Notes: generated from the sequence alone by a model not told the origin. DNA of 64,000 bases from Fidelibacterota bacterium (GCA_947475895.1 CANJMF010000002.1:310001-374000), one strand, 5' to 3'; shown: positions 1 through 9,300, counted from the stretch's first letter. Program-made: numbers and translations.

Positions 1-801
1 GCCCACCATGTGCATGGCATTGGGCCAGAACTTTGCGAAGTCAGGTGTTTGCTCTGGATAACCGAGCGCGGTGATGTAGTTCGTCAGCGCATCGATCCAA
101 ACGTACATAATGTGCTTGTCGTTGCCCGGCACCGGCACGCCCCACGAAAAAGTGGTCCGCGAAACCGAGATGTCGCGCAGCGGCTGCGCGTCGCCTTCTC
201 GTCCTTTGACGAAGCTGTACACTTCGTTGAAGCGGCTCTTGGGTCCAATGAAACCGGGCGTGCTGTCGTAAAGCGCCAGCAGCTTTTCGCGCCACTTCGA
301 CAGATTGAAGAAATAGCTTTCTTCCTCGACCCACTCCACCGGCGCGCCGCTCGGCGCCAAACGCTCGCCGTTCGGTCCCTTGGTCAATTCGCCTTCGTCG
401 TAAAACGCCTCATCGCGCACCGCGTACCAGCCCGCGTACTTGTCGAGATAGATCGCGCCGTTGGCTTCCAGCGTTTTCCACAAGGCTTGGCACGCCTTCT
501 TGTGGCGTTCTTCCGTCGTGCGGATAAAGTCGTCGTTGCTGATGCCCAGCGTCGCGGCCAGGTCGCGAAAATTCTGCGAGTTCTGATCGCATAACTGCAG
601 CGGCGTGATGCCTTTGTCCGCCGCCGCCTTCGCCACCTTCTGCCCGTGCTCGTCGGTGCCGGTCAGGAATTTGACGTCGTAACCATCAAGGCGCTTAAAG
701 CGCGCCAGCACATCGCACGCAATCGTCGTGTACGCGTGGCCGATGTGCGGCTTGTCGTTGACGTAGTAAATCGGCGTCGTGATGTAGAACGCCTTGTTCA
801 C
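1..801 (-). CDS. metG: Methionyl-tRNA synthetase, N-terminal part (cut by window start)
   Basis: This enzyme charges tRNA-Met with methionine in the cytoplasm. The 267 visible residues are the N-terminal half of the class I catalytic core. The ATP-binding HIGH signature is at residues 19-22 and is followed by a GTDEHG motif. The KMSKS loop, anticodon-binding domain and stop codon lie beyond base 1. The stretch WYAVRDEAFYDE, where the E. coli enzyme carries zinc cysteines, has none, as in the alphaproteobacterial MetRS type. The start is GTG with GGAG about ten bases upstream; no ATG fits the conserved N-terminus. In many alphaproteobacteria metG follows holB directly; here an FKBP gene sits between them, leaving 66 bp before metG. 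Identity is secure; the C-terminal half is unseen. Confidence 0.96.
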   Translation of the reverse strand, partial: MNKAFYITTPIYYVNDKPHIGHAYTTIACDVLARFKRLDGYDVKFLTGTDEHGQKVAKAAADKGITPLQLCDQNSQNFRDLAATLGISNDDFIRTTEERHKKACQALWKTLEANGAIYLDKYAGWYAVRDEAFYDEGELTKGPNGERLAPSGAPVEWVEEESYFFNLSKWREKLLALYDSTPGFIGPKSRFNEVYSFVKGREGDAQPLRDISVSRTTFSWGVPVPGNDKHIMYVWIDALTNYITALGYPEQTPDFAKFWPNAMHMVG

Positions 802-867
802 AGGCAATACTCCAGGGGGACGGTTTTGACCGCCCTGATATAATCGCTAATCACGACGCCGGAAAGC

Positions 868-1332
868 TTAGGGTTTAACGTCCAAAAGCTCGATACGGAA
901 CAGCAGCACCGCGCCGCCGGGGATATCCGGCGGTGCGCCGCGCGGGCCGTAACCAATTTCCGAGGGAATGGCGAATTCCCACATCTCGCCGACTTTCATC
1001 ATCGGCACGCCTTCCTGCCATCCTTGAATGACGGCCCCCAGCGGGAACGAGATCGGTTCCTTGCGCTCGAACGAGCTATCGAAAATCTTGCCGTTGGTCA
1101 GCTTGCCTTCATAGTTCACCGTCACGGTGGACTCGGGCATCGCTTGCTTGGCGGTTGCCGCGGCTTTCTTGATGGCATGAAACTGAAGACCGCTCGAGGT
1201 CGAACCCCAACCGGCTTTCTTTGCGTTCGCCGCCAGAAATGCCGCTTGAGTCGCCGCGTAATCCTCGCCGGCACCTGCGGCCGTCGTCGCGCCAAAAAGT
1301 AATCCCAAAGCACCAGCCACGATCTTTTTCAT
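868..1332 (-). CDS. Exported FKBP-type peptidyl-prolyl cis-trans isomerase
   Basis: The protein has 154 residues. A Sec signal peptide covers about residues 1-20 (Lys-Lys, hydrophobic core, small residues before Gly-Glu-Asp). A single FKBP domain fills about residues 60-153. FKBP active-site positions are visible: Tyr74, Phe84-Asp85, the VIQGW segment at 101-105 and Tyr128 in a GYG context. The protein should therefore catalyse prolyl isomerisation of periplasmic proteins. The short N-terminal helix may be a dimerisation arm as in Mip/FkpA, but it is much shorter. The gene starts only 10 bp after the holB stop on the same strand, so it is probably cotranscribed with the dac-tmk-holB block. 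It is an unusual passenger in that order. Substrates cannot be told. Confidence 0.9.
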   Translation of the reverse strand: MKKIVAGALGLLFGATTAAGAGEDYAATQAAFLAANAKKAGWGSTSSGLQFHAIKKAAATAKQAMPESTVTVNYEGKLTNGKIFDSSFERKEPISFPLGAVIQGWQEGVPMMKVGEMWEFAIPSEIGYGPRGAPPDIPGGAVLLFRIELLDVKP

Positions 1333-1342
1333 TCGACTCTCC

Positions 1343-2455
1343 TTATGCGGCGGACGGCATCGCGCCCGCAGTCTGCTCTATCGCCAACAGCATTAGCATG
1401 AGCGTTCGCTTGCGGTCGAGGTTCACCGCATCCGCCCGGCGCGCAAGCGTATTGATGCGATCCCACACCTCGGCCCACACGGCCGGATTGGCCGCCGCCA
1501 ACAGCCGCCGCGCGAGTTCGTGTTCGCCCGGCACAATCTCATGCAAACCTTCTAAATCCCCCGCAGCACCTGCGCGAATAACGCGCGCCAACCACCACGA
1601 TAATAGCCCCGACAAGGTGCGAAACGCGTCGCCCTTCAGAACCTGATCGCTCAGTTTATGCAGCCGCGTGATATTGAGGCGCGGCAAGTCGACCAGCAGC
1701 GTCATCAGCGCGCGGAACAGATCCACACCGCCCTCTTCATCTAATTCCAGCGCGCGGCCGATGGAGCCGTCCGCCAAAACCGCCAGCGCCTGGGTATCGG
1801 CCGATTTCATATCCGGCTGATACCGGTTCATGAGCGCCTTCACCTGTTGCTCGGTCAATGGCCGGAGATCGAGGCGACGGCAACGGGACCTAATCGTCGG
1901 CAACAGCCGATCCGCGTTGTGCGCCACCAAAAACAACAGCGCGCGTTTCGGCGGCTCTTCGAGCACTTTCAAAACAGCATTGGCGGCATTGGTGTTCATT
2001 TCGTCGGCGGCATCGATCACCACCGCGCGCCAGCCGCCTTCCGATGGCGTCATGGACAAGAACGTGCCGATCTCGCGCACGTCATCGACACCGATAACGG
2101 TTTTGCGTTTGAGTTGTTTGCCGTCCGCCCACGGCCGCTCGATGCTACGAAAATCCGCATGACCTTGCGACACCATGCGCCGGAACAACGGCTCTTCCGC
2201 CGACATGGCCAGCGACTTCGGCGCGGGCGCGCCGCCGAACATATCGGATTCCTCGGCCTGGTTTTTTTGCGCGAGCGCGTAACGCGCCATGCGATACGCA
2301 AGCGTCGCTTTGCCGATGCCGCGCGGGCCGGCAATCAACCATGCGTGCGCTAGCCGCCCACTCTCCCATGCCTGCAAATAGTCTTTCTCGGCGCTTTCGT
2401 GCCCGATCAAATACGGGTTCGTGCGCGCCTCGGGAACAACGATGTCATCGACCAT
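1343..2455 (-). CDS. holB: DNA polymerase III subunit delta'
   Basis: This is the clamp-loader subunit delta', 370 residues, an AAA+ protein. A Walker A-like GPRGIGKAT lies at residues 43-51. A segment with LEEPP and a later SRCRRL match the delta-prime/gamma sensor and SRC motif. The zinc-finger cysteines of the E. coli protein are absent, with a Pro/Ala-rich stretch in their place, which is common in alphaproteobacterial delta'. Its ATG overlaps the tmk stop by one base (TGATG), so translation is coupled to tmk. The window order is tmk, holB, FKBP, metG. Function is inferred from family and position; both agree. Confidence 0.95.
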   Translation of the reverse strand: MVDDIVVPEARTNPYLIGHESAEKDYLQAWESGRLAHAWLIAGPRGIGKATLAYRMARYALAQKNQAEESDMFGGAPAPKSLAMSAEEPLFRRMVSQGHADFRSIERPWADGKQLKRKTVIGVDDVREIGTFLSMTPSEGGWRAVVIDAADEMNTNAANAVLKVLEEPPKRALLFLVAHNADRLLPTIRSRCRRLDLRPLTEQQVKALMNRYQPDMKSADTQALAVLADGSIGRALELDEEGGVDLFRALMTLLVDLPRLNITRLHKLSDQVLKGDAFRTLSGLLSWWLARVIRAGAAGDLEGLHEIVPGEHELARRLLAAANPAVWAEVWDRINTLARRADAVNLDRKRTLMLMLLAIEQTAGAMPSAA

Positions 2456-3090
2456 CAGGCGTCGCTTTTCAGCAGCGGCATGACAGCCGCGACGATATCG
2501 CGGTGAATGGCGTCAATGCCGCGCGTCGCGTCGATGACCTTGCAGCGCACGGGCTCTTCTGTGGCAATGGTCAGAAACCCTTCACGCAGCCGTTCATGGA
2601 AATCGACGCGCATGCGTTCATAACGATTTTCCTGGCCGGGCCGCCCCAGCGCACGCTTCAATCCGACGTCGACCGGAATATCCAGAATCAGCGTGAGGTC
2701 GGGCTTCAGATCGCATTCCGCCGCTTTATGAATCGCCGCGATCGCAGCGCGATCCACGCCATAGCCGAATCCCTGATAAGCCACGGTCGAATCCGAATAG
2801 CGATCCGAGATGACAACTTGCCCCTCGCGCAGCGCGGGTTCGATTGTGCGCCGCAGATGCTCGCGCCGCGCGGCCACATGCAGCAGCACTTCGGTGAGAT
2901 GATCCCACTGCCCGGTATCCCCCTTCACCAAGATGTCGCGGATCATTTCCGCGCTCGGCGCACCGCCCGGCTCGCGTGTCGGACAAACCTTGCACCCATG
3001 CTGTTGAAGGACATTGGCCAGCAACTGGCGCTGGGTCGATTTCCCAGCTCCTTCGCCGCCTTCTAGCGTGATGAAAATTCCGTGTACCAC
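2455..3090 (-). CDS. tmk: Thymidylate kinase
   Basis: This enzyme phosphorylates dTMP to dTDP with ATP in the cytoplasm, an essential step in dTTP supply. It has 211 residues, normal for the family. The P-loop GGEGAGKST is near residues 11-19, and the DR(Y/H) motif is visible as SDRYSDST with the YQG segment that contacts the base. The lid region shows a GRPGQE stretch. The stop overlaps the holB ATG by one base, and 45 bp separate it from the upstream carboxypeptidase stop, so one operon is likely. Confidence 0.96.
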   Translation of the reverse strand: MVHGIFITLEGGEGAGKSTQRQLLANVLQQHGCKVCPTREPGGAPSAEMIRDILVKGDTGQWDHLTEVLLHVAARREHLRRTIEPALREGQVVISDRYSDSTVAYQGFGYGVDRAAIAAIHKAAECDLKPDLTLILDIPVDVGLKRALGRPGQENRYERMRVDFHERLREGFLTIATEEPVRCKVIDATRGIDAIHRDIVAAVMPLLKSDA

Positions 3091-3135
3091 GCTTTTGATT
3101 TTAGCTGCGTCGCACCCGCGTGGAAACCCGCGCTT

Positions 3136-4344
3136 TTAGTTGGCTGGCGCGGTGGCGGGGCGCTTCACGGTGCCGGCGCCGCCATCGGTGCCCGTCGCCG
3201 GAGGACCGAGGAATATATAGCTGGCCGCCGCTTTCAAACGCCCAATAAAGCCCAATCGCCCGACGGCGACCGCCGCCTGCAGCGGCACTTCGACGGGCGG
3301 CAAGTCCTTGGCCGTAACAATCACGCGGCCCAAGATCGCGCCTTTGGCGATGGGCGCCGGGATCGGGCCGTCATAAACGGCTTTCACTTCTAACGATTGC
3401 AGCGCCGTACGCGGCAGAGCGATCGCGAGTTCCTTGGGAATTTCCAGCGGCACGCTCGGCGCGTCACCCAACCAAACCTCAGCCGTCGTCACTGTTTCAC
3501 CTGCAGTGAACAAGGAGCGGTTCACGAATTCGCGGAAACCCCAATCGACCAATTTGCCCGACTCTTCGTCCCGGTCCTTGATGCTGTCCATGCCGTTCGC
3601 GACCATGATCAGGCGGCGGCCGTTGCGGATCGCCGTTCCCGTCAAGCCATAACCGCCGGTAGACGTGTGGCCGGTCTTCATGCCGTCGGCCCCGCTCCCC
3701 GCGCGATACAGCAGCGGATTGCGGTTACCTTGCGTGATGTTGTTGTAGGTGAACGACGTTTCGCTATAGATCGAGAAATATTCTGGATGATCGATGATGA
3801 TCCGCTTGGCCAAGGTCGCCAGATCATGCGCTGACATATAGTGCTGATCGTCCGGCAATCCCGTCGCATTCACAAAATGACTGTTCGTCAAGCCCAGCTC
3901 TTTGGCCTTCGCGTTTGCGAGGTCGGCGAACGCTTGTTCACTGCCCGCCAGCGCTTCCGCCAGAACGATACAAGCGTCGTTGCCTGATTGAATGATCATG
4001 CCGCGGATCAGGTCTTCAACGCGCACCTGGCTGTTGGGCGCTAGAAACATCGTCGACCCGCCGCTGGCCGCGCCGCCCAGTTGCCAGGCATTGCGGCTGA
4101 CGGTCAGTTGTTCGTCCAGCGACAGCTTTCCCCACTTCAAGGCTTCAAACACCAGATACGCCGTCATGAGCTTGCTCATGGACGACGGCGGCATGCGGGC
4201 TTCCGCATTCTTGGCTTCCAGAACCGTACCGGTTTGGAAATCCATCAGGATGTATTGGCGGGCTTTGATATCAATCACCGCATGCGCGGGCTGCGAGACT
4301 GCAGCAAACAAAATGATCAACAGCGTACAGAAAAAACGGGTCAT
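3136..4344 (-). CDS. dacC: D-alanyl-D-alanine carboxypeptidase (penicillin-binding protein 5/6 family)
   Basis: This is a low-molecular-mass PBP of 402 residues that trims the terminal D-Ala from peptidoglycan pentapeptides in the periplasm. A signal peptide covers about residues 1-22. The three active-site motifs are intact: SxxK with Ser55 and Lys58, SGN at 120-122 and KTG at 223-225. A PBP5 C-terminal beta domain follows to about residue 355. The last stretch, with a GFIGRLKAAASYIFLG segment and Pro/Ala-rich end, could be the amphipathic membrane anchor. Its neighbour rlpA is also an envelope protein, and the pair lead into tmk-holB. The symbol is by family; dacA or dacF would be equally defensible. 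Confidence 0.93.
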   Translation of the reverse strand: MTRFFCTLLIILFAAVSQPAHAVIDIKARQYILMDFQTGTVLEAKNAEARMPPSSMSKLMTAYLVFEALKWGKLSLDEQLTVSRNAWQLGGAASGGSTMFLAPNSQVRVEDLIRGMIIQSGNDACIVLAEALAGSEQAFADLANAKAKELGLTNSHFVNATGLPDDQHYMSAHDLATLAKRIIIDHPEYFSIYSETSFTYNNITQGNRNPLLYRAGSGADGMKTGHTSTGGYGLTGTAIRNGRRLIMVANGMDSIKDRDEESGKLVDWGFREFVNRSLFTAGETVTTAEVWLGDAPSVPLEIPKELAIALPRTALQSLEVKAVYDGPIPAPIAKGAILGRVIVTAKDLPPVEVPLQAAVAVGRLGFIGRLKAAASYIFLGPPATGTDGGAGTVKRPATAPAN

Positions 4345-4422
4345 CGCACTCTCATCATTCGCACCGCGTGGGGTCGGCGGGCGCTCGTGCCAATAAATAT
4401 GGCGGTATGGGCTTCGCGATCG

Positions 4423-5418
4423 TTAGTAGCGCACGATCTGGGCATCGTCATAGCCCAATGATTTTACGCGGCTCACGAGTGACTCAGCCGTCGCGTCATC
4501 GTCCAACGGACCAAGGCGCACGCGATACAAAGCCGTGTTGTTGATCACCACAGGCAACAGTAAAACTTGGCCGAATGTCTTCAACTGCGCTTCAAGGCGT
4601 TTGGCGTTCGCGATATCGGAAAACGCACCGGCCTGAACGAAAATGCCGCTATTGGCTCCGGCCGACGGAACAGCGCGCGCAGGCGTCTTGGGCGGCGGCG
4701 GCAGTGCGGCGGTTTTCTTCGGCGGCACGACGACGGGCACGGGAATCGGTGCGGGAACCGTCAGCGGCGTCAACGGCTGCGACGACTGCTTAATTTCAGA
4801 TCCCGTCGCCACCACCGGCGCGAGCGCCGCTTCAGCAACAATCGCGCGCGGAGCGGCGGCAATCTTCGGCATTTCCGGCGGATGGGCCTTCAACGCCAAG
4901 CTTTTCAATTCCATGCTCGCCGCCGCTTCGATTTCGACGCGCACGCGCGCGGTGCCCACCTCGTAGAAGCCGAGGAGTTGGGCGGCACGGCGGGAAACAT
5001 CGATGATGCGGCTGCTATGATAAGGCCCGCGATCGTTAATGCGCACATCCAGCACGCGGCCATTATCGAGGTTGGTGACCTTAACCACACTCGGCAGCGG
5101 CAATGTAGGATGCGCCGCCGTGATGTCGTTCATGTCGTATTTTTCGCCGTTGGCGGTACGCTTGCCATGAAAATCCTGGCCGTACCACGACGCCACGCCT
5201 TCTTGCTTATAACCGTAGTCTTCCGCCGGGTAATACCAGTTCCCCTCGATTTGATAGGGGTTGCCGACCTTATAAATGCCGTCGGGTGTCGGGGCGGCAT
5301 CGGCGGTTTTTGAGGCGACTGGAGGCGCCACCACGGCAGGCGGCGACGCTGCGCACCCCGCAAGACCGAGCCCCCCCAGCAGCGCAGATGCGCGTAGCAT
5401 CCGTTCAAGCAACATCAT
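4423..5418 (-). CDS. rlpA: RlpA family septal lipoprotein with SPOR domain
   Basis: The protein has 331 residues. A lipoprotein signal ends in a lipobox with Cys22. A double-psi beta-barrel (RlpA domain) spans about residues 75-160, including ASWYG and the conserved VRINDRGPY. A long Ala/Pro linker leads to a C-terminal SPOR domain at about residues 258-331, which binds glycan strands lacking stem peptides at division sites. In Pseudomonas RlpA is a lytic transglycosylase acting on such strands; this is expected but not proven here. It lies upstream of the D,D-carboxypeptidase on the same strand with 78 bp between. Confidence 0.94.
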   Translation of the reverse strand: MMLLERMLRASALLGGLGLAGCAASPPAVVAPPVASKTADAAPTPDGIYKVGNPYQIEGNWYYPAEDYGYKQEGVASWYGQDFHGKRTANGEKYDMNDITAAHPTLPLPSVVKVTNLDNGRVLDVRINDRGPYHSSRIIDVSRRAAQLLGFYEVGTARVRVEIEAAASMELKSLALKAHPPEMPKIAAAPRAIVAEAALAPVVATGSEIKQSSQPLTPLTVPAPIPVPVVVPPKKTAALPPPPKTPARAVPSAGANSGIFVQAGAFSDIANAKRLEAQLKTFGQVLLLPVVINNTALYRVRLGPLDDDATAESLVSRVKSLGYDDAQIVRY

Positions 5419-5506
5419 TATCTAGCATCAACCGGAATGAGCCCCACTAGGGTTTGTATTTTAAAGCAGTAGCAAGGGTGTGGCAAGCCAAGCGCCGCGA
5501 AATCGC

Positions 5507-6835
5507 TTATGCGCCCGGACGCGCGAGCACGGCGCTAATAAGCTTGGCGTCAACGTAACCGTCCGGCGGCAGACCCGTGGTTTTTTGAAAGAGACGAACC
5601 GCTTGGCGTGTCGCCGGTCCCAGCACGCCATCGGGCGTGCCCTTAAAAAAGCCGAGCGCGGCGAGTTTCATTTGCAGGGTTGCAATGTCGTCGCGGCGCA
5701 AGGGATCGAAGATCACGCGCGGCGCGGCCAACGTACCGGCCCCCGCAAGGCGATCGGCGAGATGGCCGATGGTAACGGCGTAAAAGACCGACCGGTTGAA
5801 CTTCAAAATGACCCGATAGTTATCATATACGAGGAACGCGGGGCCCTTGATGCCGTCAGGCAAGATGAGCGACGCAGTGATCTCGGCTGCCGGAAGCGCG
5901 CCGCCGTCCGCACGCTTGATGCCGAGCTTGGACCACTCCGACAGCGGCTTCACGGTTTCCTTCGCATCAACATCCAAGCTGACAAGCGCCGCGTCAAAAT
6001 TGTGTGGCAGCAGGACTTCCCGCCCCCACGTACGTTCGGCATCCCAGCCAATGTTTTTCAGGTAATTGGCCGCCGAGCCCAACGTGTCGGGCACGCTGCC
6101 CCAAATGTCGACATGTCCGTCGCGATCCTCGTCCACGCCATAACGCAAGAAGGTGGAAGGCATGAACTGAGTCTGGCCCATGGCGCCCGCCCAGGACCCC
6201 TTCATTTTCGCAAAAGAGATGTGCCCGCGATCCAGGATGGTCAGAGCTTTGAACAACTCATCGCGAAAGAACGCCTCACGCCGGCCATCGTAAGCAAGCG
6301 TGGCAAGCGCGTTGACCACAGGGTAGCTGCCGATGTCGCGCCCGAAATCGGACTCCAGTCCCCAAAAGGCCACGAGAAAGCGCCCCGGAACGCCGTATTC
6401 TTTTTCTAACGCCTCCAGCAGAGCTGCGTGACGCTGCATCATCGCTTTGCCGTTGGCGATGCGGGCATCGCTCGTAACGCCGTCGAGATAACGCCGAAAG
6501 GTCTGCGTGTATTCCGGCTGACGTTGATCAAGCTCGATCACGCGCGGAATGGGCGCGACCTCGGCCAACGCTAAGGACACGGTGCCATCGCTAACGCCTT
6601 TGCGGCGTGCTTCCGCGCGCAGCGCCTCGAGCCAAACCGGAAAAGGCGTCGTGGCCGAGGCCGGCTGAGTTACAGGCGGCGCTGTCGACACGGCGGCCGT
6701 CCGCGACATGGCGGGCTGCTGCGGCTTAGCGGTTGCGATGGGCGACGCGGCTTCTTGCGCCTGGCAGGCGGACAACGATCCCAGCAGGACCACGGACGCG
6801 CCGGCCCTACGCCAAAACCGATGTATCCGCTGCAT
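5507..6835 (-). CDS. Lytic murein transglycosylase, MltB type, with peptidoglycan-binding domain
   Basis: The protein has 442 residues. The N-terminus is a lipoprotein-like signal ending at Cys24. A low-complexity Ala/Pro/Thr linker precedes the SLT_2/MltB catalytic domain (about residues 65-350). The catalytic glutamate sits in WGLESDFG, and the family AMGQTQFMPST segment is present. The last 60 residues form a PG_binding_1 domain (DGVLGPATRQAVRLFQ). It should cleave the MurNAc-GlcNAc bond with 1,6-anhydro product formation at the outer membrane or in the periplasm. It ends 88 bp before rlpA on the same strand, so the two may be cotranscribed. It begins a block of minus-strand envelope genes; upstream is a divergent promoter region. 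Confidence 0.93.
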   Translation of the reverse strand: MQRIHRFWRRAGASVVLLGSLSACQAQEAASPIATAKPQQPAMSRTAAVSTAPPVTQPASATTPFPVWLEALRAEARRKGVSDGTVSLALAEVAPIPRVIELDQRQPEYTQTFRRYLDGVTSDARIANGKAMMQRHAALLEALEKEYGVPGRFLVAFWGLESDFGRDIGSYPVVNALATLAYDGRREAFFRDELFKALTILDRGHISFAKMKGSWAGAMGQTQFMPSTFLRYGVDEDRDGHVDIWGSVPDTLGSAANYLKNIGWDAERTWGREVLLPHNFDAALVSLDVDAKETVKPLSEWSKLGIKRADGGALPAAEITASLILPDGIKGPAFLVYDNYRVILKFNRSVFYAVTIGHLADRLAGAGTLAAPRVIFDPLRRDDIATLQMKLAALGFFKGTPDGVLGPATRQAVRLFQKTTGLPPDGYVDAKLISAVLARPGA

Positions 6836-7078
6836 GTTCGCCTTGCTCCGTCACAAAAATGTCCCCCGTGATACGGATATCCGTCGCTGGGGGCAAGGCA
6901 AGCGCAATAGTAGAAAAGCGTAAGCGCTTCCGATACACTCGAGTCTCGCCGTAAAGGGGGCTCTTGTCGCGGTTAATCGCGAATTTATTCAGGGGCTTGT
7001 CGGCGATTTTTAGACGGCGTGATGGGAACGCCGCGCCATATCACTCTTGGGTGGTCGGCGCATTCAGGGGCGAGAGCA
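6836..7078. promoter_or_regulatory. Divergent intergenic region between transglycosylase and adenylate cyclase
   Basis: This 243-bp gap separates two divergently transcribed genes and must hold both promoters. I see no convincing sigma-70 pair, riboswitch or long inverted repeat. An ATG at 7022 in frame with the cyclase gives a 19-residue extension that is not conserved-looking, so it is treated as leader. Confidence 0.35.
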
Positions 7079-8302
7079 ATGGCAGACGACGTTTTTGGTT
7101 ATTCCGAGAAAGCGGCCACGGCAGCAAATGCGCCTGTCGCAGCCGATGCGGTCGCCGCGGCACCTGGTGCAGTCGCCGCCGCCGTATCCACCGCGCCCGT
7201 GCCGGAGGCCAGTTTTTTTACCGGCTGGATCTTCAACATGTTTGCGGCGGCGATTGATCTGCAACTGCATTCACCGGCCCTCACCCTCGTTTACGTGGGC
7301 GTGTTGATCGGACTGTTGGTGCTGCGCCTTTTCCTCGACAATCCCATCAAGATTCTCGGCTGCACGCTGCTCTACATCTACACGACCGTACAGGCATTCA
7401 CCTTCTTCAAGACATCCGTTTTCATTACCGACTTCACGCCCGCTGGCTGGCAGGTCACCGCCAAGGCGGCTTGGTTCGCCGTGTTTTTCACCGGCGTCTG
7501 GGTTTGGGGTATTTCGCGCGTGCTGCAGTCGCTGGTCGTGGCCCTGATGACTCTTGGCCTTGGGCAACTGCTTGCGCCGATCAATCCGCTGCGTTTTCTC
7601 AGGAAATTCCAGAGGAGCGATGCTGAGTTGGACGCCATGGACGAAGGCTCGTCTAAAAATCCCAAGCGCCAGAACACCGCGATCATGTTCACGGACATTG
7701 TCGGCTATTCGGCACAGATGGGTAAGAACGAAGCCGCCATGGTCAAGAAGCTCGAAATTCACAACGAGATCATGCGCAATCAAATCGTGCGCAATCGCGG
7801 CACGGTCATCAAGACCATTGGTGACGCGGTCATGGTGCGGTTCCGGTCGGCGGAAAACGCCGTACAGTGCGCGATGGATTGTCAGAAAGGGATCGGCGAT
7901 TACAACAAAGGAAAGAACGCCGATGACCAGTTCCATATCCGTATCGGCGTGCACATGGGCGAAGTCATTCACACCGGCACGGACGTGTTCGGTGAAGGCG
8001 TGAACATTGCCGCGCGCATCGAGCCGAAGGCTGATCCCGACGGCATCTGCGTGTCCGACGTGATCGTCAATGCCGTGCGCAATAAAGTGCCGGCGCACTT
8101 CTCGAGCCTCGGTCGCTTGCCGATGAAAAACATCGCGAACCCGCCCGAGCTCTTCAAGGTCTTCGCCATCGAAGAATCCGCCTCGCAAAAAGTGGCGAAG
8201 GCGGCTCCAGCCGCGCCCGTCAAAGGCGGCAAAGCGGCTCCGGCGCCCGCTGCAGCCGGTGGCGGCGGCGGTGCAGCGCCGGGCAACGTCTTCAAGATTT
8301 GA
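7079..8302 (+). CDS. Membrane-bound class III adenylate/guanylate cyclase
   Basis: Starting at the ATG behind AGGGGCGAGAG, the product has 407 residues. An Ala-rich cytoplasmic N-terminus of about 40 residues is followed by four predicted membrane helices (about residues 65-180) and a class III cyclase domain (about 200-365). Both metal-binding aspartates are present, in FTDIVGYS and GDAVM. The lysine expected to select adenine is in GTVIKTIGD, and the catalytic Asn and Arg lie in VNIAAR. The enzyme should therefore make cAMP at the inner membrane. The C-terminus is a low-complexity Ala/Gly/Pro/Lys tail. The gene ends 14 bp before an ABC importer gene on the same strand, suggesting joint expression. 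Substrate choice rests on residues only. Confidence 0.88.
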   Translation: MADDVFGYSEKAATAANAPVAADAVAAAPGAVAAAVSTAPVPEASFFTGWIFNMFAAAIDLQLHSPALTLVYVGVLIGLLVLRLFLDNPIKILGCTLLYIYTTVQAFTFFKTSVFITDFTPAGWQVTAKAAWFAVFFTGVWVWGISRVLQSLVVALMTLGLGQLLAPINPLRFLRKFQRSDAELDAMDEGSSKNPKRQNTAIMFTDIVGYSAQMGKNEAAMVKKLEIHNEIMRNQIVRNRGTVIKTIGDAVMVRFRSAENAVQCAMDCQKGIGDYNKGKNADDQFHIRIGVHMGEVIHTGTDVFGEGVNIAARIEPKADPDGICVSDVIVNAVRNKVPAHFSSLGRLPMKNIANPPELFKVFAIEESASQKVAKAAPAAPVKGGKAAPAPAAAGGGGGAAPGNVFKI

Positions 8303-8316
8303 CGTCGCACCCCAAT

Positions 8317-9300
8317 ATGAAACGCGCCCTATCGCTTCTCGGGCTCGTCTTACTTGCCGCGTGGGTTCCGGGCGCGGTAATCGCTGCCGATAAAATCGTG
8401 CTGGGAACCGACTGGCGCGCGGAAGCCGAGCATGGCGGCTATTACCAAGCCCTCGCCACCGGTCTTTACGCGAAAGCCGGGCTTGATGTGACGATCCGCC
8501 AAGGCGGTCCACAGGTTAATCACTCGCAATTGTTGGCCGCTGGAAAACTCGATTTCGCGGTCGCGCCCAATTCGTTCATTCCGCTGAACTTCGTCGCCGA
8601 AAATGTACCGGTTGTCGCCGTCGCGGCGATCTTTCAAAAAGATCCCGCAGTTCTGATCGCGCATCCCGCACAGGGAAACGACTCCCTCGCCGCGCTCAAG
8701 GGCAAAAAGATTATGATCTCGCCCGATACACGCATCGGGTTCTGGCGATTTCTGAAATCGAAGTACGCCTATACCGATGACCAGATTGCGCCTTACACAT
8801 TCAACCTTGCGCCGTTCCTGGCGAACACAAAATCCATTCAGCAAGGCTACATAACCAGCGAGCCGTTTCAGATCGAGCGCACGGGCATCAAGCCGGTGGT
8901 GATGTTGTTGGCTGATTCGGGATACGCGAGCTACGCGTCGCTCATTATGGCGCCGCGCGCGCGATTGGAAAAGCAACCCGAACTGGTTCGGCGCTTTGTC
9001 GACGCTAGCGTTCAAGGCTGGCTGGATTATTTGACGGCCGATCCGGCCGCAGCCAACGCGCTTATCAAGCGCGACAATCCTGATATGACGGACGAGCTGT
9101 TGGCCTACGGTCGCGCACAACTTAAAGCGCACGGCATTATCCAATCGGGTGACGCCGATGGCAGCGGCGTTGGCGTGATGACAGCAGAGCGTTGGAAGGC
9201 CTTCTTTGATGTCATGGCCGCAGACGGCCTTTATCCCAAAGACCTGATGTATCAACGCGCATACGTGACCGACTTCGTCGCCAAAGGTGCGTCACGGTGA
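8317..9300 (+). CDS. NMT1/THI5-type ABC transporter substrate-binding protein
   Basis: The product has 327 residues from the ATG at 8317; a TTG at 8299 would add six residues and overlap the cyclase stop, and is less likely. A Sec signal peptide ends near residue 23 (VIA-AD). The body starts KIVLGTDWRAEAEHGGYY and has the GLYAKAGLDV segment shared by NMT1/THI5-like proteins such as ThiY, which bind pyrimidine or sulfonate-type ligands. It should deliver a small ligand to the membrane complex encoded next. The ATPase GTG start overlaps its stop by four bases. The ligand is not decidable from sequence; thiamine-pyrimidine is one option, and the neighbouring mtnA hints at purine or methylthio compounds. 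Confidence 0.85.
   Translation: MKRALSLLGLVLLAAWVPGAVIAADKIVLGTDWRAEAEHGGYYQALATGLYAKAGLDVTIRQGGPQVNHSQLLAAGKLDFAVAPNSFIPLNFVAENVPVVAVAAIFQKDPAVLIAHPAQGNDSLAALKGKKIMISPDTRIGFWRFLKSKYAYTDDQIAPYTFNLAPFLANTKSIQQGYITSEPFQIERTGIKPVVMLLADSGYASYASLIMAPRARLEKQPELVRRFVDASVQGWLDYLTADPAAANALIKRDNPDMTDELLAYGRAQLKAHGIIQSGDADGSGVGVMTAERWKAFFDVMAADGLYPKDLMYQRAYVTDFVAKGASR

Noticed and set aside
7019-7078. Start of the adenylate cyclase at 7019
   Set aside because: The extra 20 residues look like leader; the ATG at 7079 has a better purine-rich site and a sensible N-terminus.
7271-8512. 413-aa open frame on the minus strand across the adenylate cyclase gene
   Set aside because: It is antisense to a conserved enzyme with intact motifs, is Arg/His-rich as GC-rich shadows are, and shows no family motif.
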